A stretch of DNA of 64,000 bases. It comes from Acidobacteriota bacterium. Lineage in GTDB: Bacteria > Acidobacteriota > Blastocatellia > Pyrinomonadales > Pyrinomonadaceae. Positions 59,090-64,000 of the stretch are shown in pieces. Below the pieces are notes generated by a model. That model was not told where the DNA came from, did not search any database, and saw only the letters and a list, made by a program, of their open reading frames with translations. A program made the position numbers and the translations under genes. Numbering within the stretch: position 1 is the first letter of the stretch; every line of letters starts with the position of its first letter. Location: the NCBI GenBank assembly GCA_019242475.1, contig JAFAVK010000140.1, forward strand, positions 1 through 64,000, in the 5' to 3' direction.

Positions 59090-60748
59090 ATGATGATGAC
59101 AACTCACCTAACGCGCACGCACGCGTCTTCGCCCCGGCCGAGCTTGAAGACCGTCGGGACGAAAACCCTTCTGCTCTTGCTTCTGTTCAACGGCCTCTCC
59201 TTTGCGGCGCGCGCGCAGGGCGCGAAGCTGCCGGCGCCCGACAAGATCGTCGGCGAGTACCTCAAGGCCGTGGGCGGGAAGGGGCGCGTGCCCGCCCTGC
59301 GCGACGTGACCTACGAGTGGGCCGTGACGCGCGAAGGCAGAGAGGCGGGCACGGCACGCACGCAGTTGAAGACGACGGGCGCGCTCCGCACCGACTTCCT
59401 CCTCCCGGACGGCGAGTGGGACGCGGCGGCCAACCCGCGCACCGCCTGGCTGCGCGCGCGCGACGGGCGCCTGAGCACGCTCACCGACCGCGAGGCTTTC
59501 GCCGCGCGCCTCCAGGCGATGTTGGAGTCCGCCTACTTCGCGGACTACAAGAGGCAGAAGGTGCTGGCGCGCACCGTCGGGCGCGAGGAGGTCGCGGGCG
59601 CGCCGGCCTACTCGGTCGAGTTCACGACGCGCGCGGGGGCGCGCCTGCGCTACTGGTTCGACGCGCAGAGCAAGCTCCTCTTGCAATCGTCCGACGAGGC
59701 GCGCAAAACGCGCGTGCGCTACTCGGACTGGCGCGCGCGCGAGGGGAGCCCTCTAAAGTTGGAGCCGCACCGCGTCGAGATCGAGCGCGAGGGCGAGCCC
59801 GCGCTCACGCTCACTCTGAAGTCCGCGAGCTACAACACGGGGCTCGCCGAGTCGCTCTTCGAGCCGCCCGCCGACGCGACGCTCGACATCCCGGCGCTTT
59901 TGCGCGACCTCTCGAAGAACCAGGACGAGACCGACAAGCGCATCAACGACTACACCTTCACGCGCAAGGTCACGGAGCGCGAGCTGGACGACAAGGGGCA
60001 GTTGAAGAAGGAAAAGGTCACGGTCTACGAGGTCTACCCCTTCGTCGGCTACGGCTGGGTGCACAAGCTCGTCAGCGAGAACGGCGTGCCGCTCTCGCCG
60101 GAGCGCGAGGCCAAGGAGCTGAAGCGCGTCGCGGAGGAGTTGGAGAAGGCCGAGCGCGAGGCGCCCAAGCGCACGGAGAAGCAGGAGCGGGAGAAGGCCG
60201 AGCGGCGCGAGAAGCGGCGCAAGCAGGCCGCCAAGTCCGGCGCGCAGGATGAAGGTGACGAGGACGAAGGCGACGTCGGGATTTCGGCCTTCCTCCGCGC
60301 GTGCGAGTTCGTCAGCCCGCGCCGCGAGAGCTTCCGCGGGCGCGACGTGATCGTCTTCGACTTCCGGCCGCGCCCCGGCTTCAAGCCCGCGAACCGCGGC
60401 GAGTCGCTCGTCTCGAAGCTGAGCGGCGTCGCCTGGGTTGACCCGGCGGACAGGCAGGTGATGCGGCTCGAAGCGCGGCTGGTCGATTCGTTCGGCATCG
60501 GCGGCGGCCTGCTCGCCTCGGTCAAGCAGGGCTCGGCCTTCCTCTTCGAGCAGACGCGGCTCGAAGACGGCATCTGGCTGCCGCGCTACTCGCAGGTCAA
60601 CGCCTCGGCCCGCGTCATGCTCCTCAAGGGCTTGAGCATCAACCAGACGGACGAGTTCTCCGACTTCAAACGCTTCAGCACGAAGGCCGGCGAGCACAAG
60701 CTCGACGAGCCGAAGAAGAAGGAGGGCGAGAACCCTCCGCAGCCCTGA
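59090..60748 (+). CDS. Exported LolA-like/outer-membrane lipoprotein-sorting-type protein
   Basis: 552 aa. Signal peptide (TKTLLLLLLFNGLSFAARA), then a beta-rich half resembling LolA-type lipid carriers (LKTTGALRTDFLLPDGEWD, YWFDAQSKLLLQSSD), a helical, charged hinge (about 335-395: REAKELKRVAEELEKAEREAPKR…), and a second beta half with VIVFDFRPRPGFK, GVAWVDPADRQVMRLEARLVDSFGIGG. Two halves suggest duplication. Function not established; annotated by fold resemblance. Confidence 0.75.
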   Translation: MMMTTHLTRTHASSPRPSLKTVGTKTLLLLLLFNGLSFAARAQGAKLPAPDKIVGEYLKAVGGKGRVPALRDVTYEWAVTREGREAGTARTQLKTTGALRTDFLLPDGEWDAAANPRTAWLRARDGRLSTLTDREAFAARLQAMLESAYFADYKRQKVLARTVGREEVAGAPAYSVEFTTRAGARLRYWFDAQSKLLLQSSDEARKTRVRYSDWRAREGSPLKLEPHRVEIEREGEPALTLTLKSASYNTGLAESLFEPPADATLDIPALLRDLSKNQDETDKRINDYTFTRKVTERELDDKGQLKKEKVTVYEVYPFVGYGWVHKLVSENGVPLSPEREAKELKRVAEELEKAEREAPKRTEKQEREKAERREKRRKQAAKSGAQDEGDEDEGDVGISAFLRACEFVSPRRESFRGRDVIVFDFRPRPGFKPANRGESLVSKLSGVAWVDPADRQVMRLEARLVDSFGIGGGLLASVKQGSAFLFEQTRLEDGIWLPRYSQVNASARVMLLKGLSINQTDEFSDFKRFSTKAGEHKLDEPKKKEGENPPQP

Positions 60749-60763
60749 AGTAGAAAGCAAAGC

Positions 60764-60842
60764 TTTTAACCACAGAGGCACGGAGGCACGGCTTTGAAGC
60801 ACATGACTTCAAAGCCGTGCCTCCGTGCCTCTGTGGTTAAAA
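60764..60842. repeat. Word-built palindrome, class A, copy 4 (perfect 36-bp stem)
   Basis: Arms 60764-60799 and 60807-60842 are perfect 36-nt complements, 7-nt loop. Arm word: TTTTAACCACAGAGGCACGG followed by AGGCACGGCTTTGAAG; shares GGAGGCACGGCTT with copy 1. Lies 15 nt after the LolA-like stop; continues into TTTTCTC, so it can terminate. Confidence 0.97.
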
Positions 60843-60868
60843 ATTTTCTCAGCCGTTACAATCGGCGC

Positions 60869-62221
60869 ATGAAGGACGTGGCGGTCATCGGCGGCGGGTT
60901 CGCGGGGGTGGAGGCCGCGTGGCAGGCGGCGCGGGAGGGCGCGCGGGTAAGGCTCTACGAGATGCGGCCCGTGAGGCAGACGCCCGCGCACCGGACGGAC
61001 AGGCTGGCGGAGATCGTTTGTTCCAACTCCCTGAAGTCGGACGAGCCGGGGACGGCGCCGTACCTTCTGAAGGAGGAGCTGCGCCGCGGGGGCTCGGTCG
61101 TGCTCGACGTGGCGATGCGGACGAAGGTGCCGGCGGGGGCGGCGCTCGCCGTTGACCGGCAGCGGTTCGCCGAAGAGATTACACAGCGCATCGAGTCGCA
61201 CCCGAACATCGAGGTGGTTCGGGAGGAGGCGACCGAAGTTGACGAGGAGGCCGTGACCGTCATCGCGGCCGGGCCGCTCTGCTCGGACGCTCTGGCCGAG
61301 GAGATCGCGCGACTGACGGCGGGGACGGGGCTCTACTTCTACGACGCCATCTCGCCCATCGTCGCGGCGGAGTCGGTTGACACGAGCGTCGCCTTCCGCG
61401 CGGCGCGCTACGGGAAGGGCGGGGACGACTACCTCAACTGCCCGATGAACGAGGAGGAGTACGCGCGTTTCTACGAGGCTCTGGTCGGGGCGCAGAGCGT
61501 GCCGCTCCAGCGCTTCGAGGAGACGCGCTGGTTCGAGGCGTGCCTGCCGATTGAAGAGCTGGCACGGCGCGGAGTCGATACTTTGCGCTACGGGCCGATG
61601 AAGCCGGTGGGTCTGAGAGACCCGCGGACGGGGCGGGAGCCTTACGCGGCCGTGCAACTCCGGCAGGAGAATTTGCTGGCCGACGCCTACAACCTCGTCG
61701 GCTTCCAGAATCATCTACGTTACGGCGAACAGGCGCGCGTGCTCCGTCTCATACCCGGCCTCGAACGTGCCGAGTTTTTGCAGTACGGCCAGATTCATCG
61801 CAACACGTACATCAACGCGCCCCGCGTGCTCGCGCCGACCTTACAGATGCGCGAGCGCCCGCGGGTCTTCTTCGCCGGGCAGATCAGCGGCGTCGAAGGG
61901 TACGTCGAGTCGGTCGCCACGGGCTGGCTGGCGGGGAGGAACGCGGCGCGGGTGGCAAGGGGCGAGGCGCCGCTCGAAGCCCCGCCGAGGGCGGCCACGG
62001 GCGCGCTGGCGCGCTACGTCTCGGGCGCGGACGCGAAGAACTACCAGCCGGTGAACATCACGTTCGCGCTGCTCGTACCGCTCGTTGAAGAGGAGCGGCG
62101 CAGGTTTAAGAAGAAGCGCGACCGCCACGCGCGGCAGGTCGAGCTGGCACTCGAAGAATGGGACAGGTGGCTGGAACAGATTCGGGGCGGGGAGAGGGAG
62201 CCGCTGGCCGCGACGCTTTGA
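60869..62221 (+). CDS. trmFO: Methylenetetrahydrofolate-tRNA (uracil-54) methyltransferase
   Basis: 450 aa. Folate- and FAD-dependent formation of ribothymidine-54 in tRNA. VIGGGFAGVEAAWQAA (FAD loop), EIVCSNSLKSDEPGTAP with the TrmFO Cys, ISPIVAAESVDTSVAF, GYVESVATGWLAGRNAAR and YQPVNITFALL are diagnostic. The start at 60869 is chosen by family N-terminus; earlier in-frame codons lie in the palindrome arm. Stop overlaps the next gene's TTG (TTGA). Confidence 0.96.
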   Translation: MKDVAVIGGGFAGVEAAWQAAREGARVRLYEMRPVRQTPAHRTDRLAEIVCSNSLKSDEPGTAPYLLKEELRRGGSVVLDVAMRTKVPAGAALAVDRQRFAEEITQRIESHPNIEVVREEATEVDEEAVTVIAAGPLCSDALAEEIARLTAGTGLYFYDAISPIVAAESVDTSVAFRAARYGKGGDDYLNCPMNEEEYARFYEALVGAQSVPLQRFEETRWFEACLPIEELARRGVDTLRYGPMKPVGLRDPRTGREPYAAVQLRQENLLADAYNLVGFQNHLRYGEQARVLRLIPGLERAEFLQYGQIHRNTYINAPRVLAPTLQMRERPRVFFAGQISGVEGYVESVATGWLAGRNAARVARGEAPLEAPPRAATGALARYVSGADAKNYQPVNITFALLVPLVEEERRRFKKKRDRHARQVELALEEWDRWLEQIRGGEREPLAATL

Positions 62222-63399
62222 GCGCGCGCCGGGGCGCCCTCGTCTCGACGCGCTTGAGGGGCGCGCTCGCGGCGTGCGTCTGCGCGCTGGCGCTCTGCGC
62301 CTCTTCGTCGCCCGCCCTGCGCGCGCAGTCGGGCCGCCGCAGCAGTCCGCCCGCGCCCGAGACGCAGGGCAAGAAGGCCGCGACCGTCGCCACGGCGACG
62401 CCGACGCCGACGCCCGCCAGAGTCCTCGAAGGCCCCATCGCCGAGCCGCCCTCGCCCTCCGACCCCAAGACCAAAGGCCACAAGCAGGGAACCGGCATCC
62501 GCCCGCCCGAGGCCGCGTCGAAGACGCCGAAGACCGCCGCCACGCCCGACGAGGACGAGGGCGAAGAGGTCGTCCACATCAGCTCGAACCTCGTCCCCCT
62601 GCCCGCCTCGGTCGTGGACGCGCAGGGGCGCGCCGTCGCCGACCTGAAGGCCGAAGACTTCGAGCTGCTCGTTGACGGACAGGCCCAGCCCATCGGCGAC
62701 GTGGCGCGCGCGGAGACGCCGGTCAGCCTCGCGCTCCTCTTCGACAACAGCTCCAGCCAGGTGGCCTCGCGCGAGTTCGAGCGGCAGGCCGGCATCCGCT
62801 TCCTCGAATCGGTCATCCGCCCCGTAGACCGCGCCGCCGTCTTCTCCATCTCGACCGAGCCGGAGCTTTCGCAGCCTTTGACGAACGACGTGAAGGCGCT
62901 CGTCCGCACCATCAGGAACTTCCAGCGGCCCGACGCCGCCGCCACGGCGCTCTTCGACACGGTCTACAAGGCGGCCGACTACCTCAAGCCGCAGCGGACG
63001 CGCAAGGTCATCGTCATCATCTCCGACGGCACGGACACGGTGAGCGACCTCGGCTTCGACGAGACGATGGCGCAGCTCATCGCCGACGACTGCCAGGTCT
63101 ACGCCGTCGAGACGGGCAACAGCGACAGCCTCAACCTCCACGACCCGGCCGGCCAGCACCGCCTCGAAGAGTTCGCCGCGCAGACCGGCGGCGCCGTCTA
63201 CGTCCCGCACACGCACGACGAGCTGAACGCGGCCTTCAAGCAGATCGCCACCGACCTCTCGCAGCAGTACGTCCTCAGCTACTACCCCTCGGGCGACATC
63301 CGCGACGGCCGCTTCCGCCGCTTCACCCTCAACGTCAAGACCCGCCCCGGCCTCCGCGTCCGCACCCGCAAAGGCTACTACGCGCCGAAGGGGACGTAG
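62218..63399 (+). CDS. VWFA-related protein (Acidobacterial type)
   Basis: 393 aa from the TTG overlapping the trmFO stop (ATG 62158 or TTG 62254 are alternatives). Signal-like segment (LAACVCALALCASSSPALRA), Pro/Thr linker, an N-terminal sandwich (NLVPLPASVVDAQGRAVADLKAEDFELLVDG) and a von Willebrand A domain: LALLFDNSSSQ (MIDAS DxSxS), TALFDTVYKAADYLK, KVIVIISDGTD. Matches the VWFA-related Acidobacterial family of unknown function. Metal-dependent adhesion or assembly is likely. The stop lies in a GTAGGCAG arm. Confidence 0.9.
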   Translation: MSARRGALVSTRLRGALAACVCALALCASSSPALRAQSGRRSSPPAPETQGKKAATVATATPTPTPARVLEGPIAEPPSPSDPKTKGHKQGTGIRPPEAASKTPKTAATPDEDEGEEVVHISSNLVPLPASVVDAQGRAVADLKAEDFELLVDGQAQPIGDVARAETPVSLALLFDNSSSQVASREFERQAGIRFLESVIRPVDRAAVFSISTEPELSQPLTNDVKALVRTIRNFQRPDAAATALFDTVYKAADYLKPQRTRKVIVIISDGTDTVSDLGFDETMAQLIADDCQVYAVETGNSDSLNLHDPAGQHRLEEFAAQTGGAVYVPHTHDELNAAFKQIATDLSQQYVLSYYPSGDIRDGRFRRFTLNVKTRPGLRVRTRKGYYAPKGT

Positions 63400-63480
63400 G
63401 CAGTAGACAGTAGAAAAGAAAAAAGGCGGCGCACCTCAGCCTTCAGGCTGGGCGCGCCGCCTTTCCATCTACTGTCTACT
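63397..63480. repeat. Palindromic element, class B (GTAGGCAG), short copy 3
   Basis: Outer AGTAGACAGTAGA (63402-63414) pairs with TCTACTGTCTACT (63468-63480); inner AAAGGCGGCGC (63422-63432) with GCGCCGCCTTT (63454-63464) and CAGCC/GGCTG. The TAG of GTAGGCAG at 63397-63399 is the VWFA stop codon. Ends 4 nt before the stop of the convergent peroxidase gene. Also a terminator. Confidence 0.88.
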
Positions 63481-63483
63481 TCC

Positions 63484-64000
63484 TCAGAGCGATTCGAGGA
63501 AGATGATGATCTCCGTCTGCTCGCCCTGCGAGAGGCTTTCGAAGTTCTGGCGGACGATCTCGGCCTCGCCCTTGTGGCGCAGGATCGCCTCCAGGAAGGT
63601 GAGCGACAGGCCGTCGTGCATCAGCCGCGTGTGGGTGCGCACGCCCCAGAGCGGCGCGGTGCGCACCTTGAGCCGCGTGGACTGCCCGCCGTTCTGCACG
63701 ATGCCGTCGCCCGTGCCGATGTCGTGCAAAAGGAAGTCGCCGAACGGGCGGATGATCTTGTTGCCGAGCGCGTCCGGCACCTTGAACGTCCCCGCGTTGA
63801 TGAGCGTCCCCGGCAGCGCCGTCACGATCTCCGAGCGGTGGCAGACGTCACAGCCGACCTTCTTGAACAGCTCCTCGCCCTCCTTCGCCTTGCCCGACTC
63901 GGCCAGCTCCTTGTCGCGCGAAGGCGCGCGGGTGGCGCGCATGAACCGCGTGAAGGCGTCGATGTCATTCTCCTTGTCCTCGCCGCAGGTGATGGACGGG
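63484..64000 (-). CDS. Di-haem peroxidase/oxidoreductase-like protein, C-terminal part (5' end outside window)
   Basis: The frame is open to the window edge (visible 172 codons: ITCGEDKENDIDAFTRFMRA…). One CxxCH, CDVCHRSEI, lies in the visible part; RPFGDFLLHDIGTGDGIV, APLWGVRTHTRLMHDGLSLTFLEAILRHKGEAE are typical of di-heme oxidoreductases of the cytochrome c peroxidase/MauG relatives. Periplasmic redox enzyme. The N-terminal haem and signal are outside. Confidence 0.85.
   Translation of the reverse strand, partial: PSITCGEDKENDIDAFTRFMRATRAPSRDKELAESGKAKEGEELFKKVGCDVCHRSEIVTALPGTLINAGTFKVPDALGNKIIRPFGDFLLHDIGTGDGIVQNGGQSTRLKVRTAPLWGVRTHTRLMHDGLSLTFLEAILRHKGEAEIVRQNFESLSQGEQTEIIIFLESL

Noticed and set aside
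1-64000. Insertion sequence, prophage or integron
   Set aside because: No transposase, integrase or phage gene, no att-like duplication; palindromes have no coding capacity.

Overview
The window is 64 kb of GC-rich bacterial chromosome. It most likely belongs to an Acidobacteriota member (Blastocatellia/Pyrinomonadaceae-like). The clues are a very large TonB-dependent receptor with an N-terminal carboxypeptidase-regulatory-like domain, a VWFA-related protein of the type named after Acidobacteria, TrmFO, many VTP/BNR and PQQ-type secreted beta-propellers, and DUF4344 and SYLF proteins. This placement is inference from gene families; there is no rRNA in the window. I see no transposase, integrase, phage module or CRISPR array.

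Layout. 1-12.5 kb is a plant-polysaccharide (pectin/arabinan/fucoside) locus, all on the + strand: the end of a GH51 arabinofuranosidase, L-rhamnose mutarotase, a 760-nt gap, a 1415-aa TonB receptor, a GH95 alpha-fucosidase, a Tat-exported (alpha/alpha)6-type glycosidase and an oligogalacturonate-lyase-like propeller. 12.6-14.2 kb holds a frameshifted His/Met-rich outer-membrane-type gene. 14.2-18.7 kb carries DUF72, a methyltransferase, and a surface-sugar set (DegT aminotransferase, NDP-sugar epimerase, GT2). 19-25 kb is DNA repair (umuD and alkA, divergent), small metabolic genes, galE, an SDR and a secreted DRGH nuclease. 25-33.5 kb is mostly secreted: di-haem cytochrome, PQQ propeller, NUDIX CoA pyrophosphatase, BNR propeller, lytic transglycosylase and an HExxH/M49-like peptidase. 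34-47 kb is housekeeping and mixed: EamA, leuS, phosphoesterase, nfo-gntR and M19 dipeptidase, DUF4344 lipoprotein, ilvE and pilT. 47-58 kb is signalling and stress: a kinase-FGE fusion, thioredoxin lipoprotein, TPR, RsbRD-like, two SYLF paralogues, response regulator, Fis-type HTH, lexA, zinc-ribbon mscL and tRNA-Thr(CGT). 58-64 kb has an H1-like basic protein with a small acidic partner, a LolA-like protein, trmFO with a VWFA protein, and the end of a di-haem peroxidase-type gene.

The most unusual signal is not a gene. At least a dozen gene 3' ends carry long, near-perfect palindromes (up to 36-bp stems, and a 54-nt perfect palindrome). Many are built from short repeated words: CACAGAG/CACGGAG, GTAGGCAG, CCGTAAA, GATGAAT. 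The sequence families differ but the architecture and position are the same: immediately after stop codons, usually between convergent or tandem genes, never inside a recognised gene. In the GTAGGCAG family the arm itself supplies the TAG stop codon of two genes. They look like a recurrent, word-built class of 3'-end palindromes, acting as terminators and possibly as REP/MITE-like elements.

Other points of interest are a probable attenuator leader before the lytic transglycosylase, a promoter followed by a roughly 660-nt untranslated leader before the TonB receptor, an epimerase lacking the catalytic Tyr, and an orphan umuD next to a small inverted repeat.
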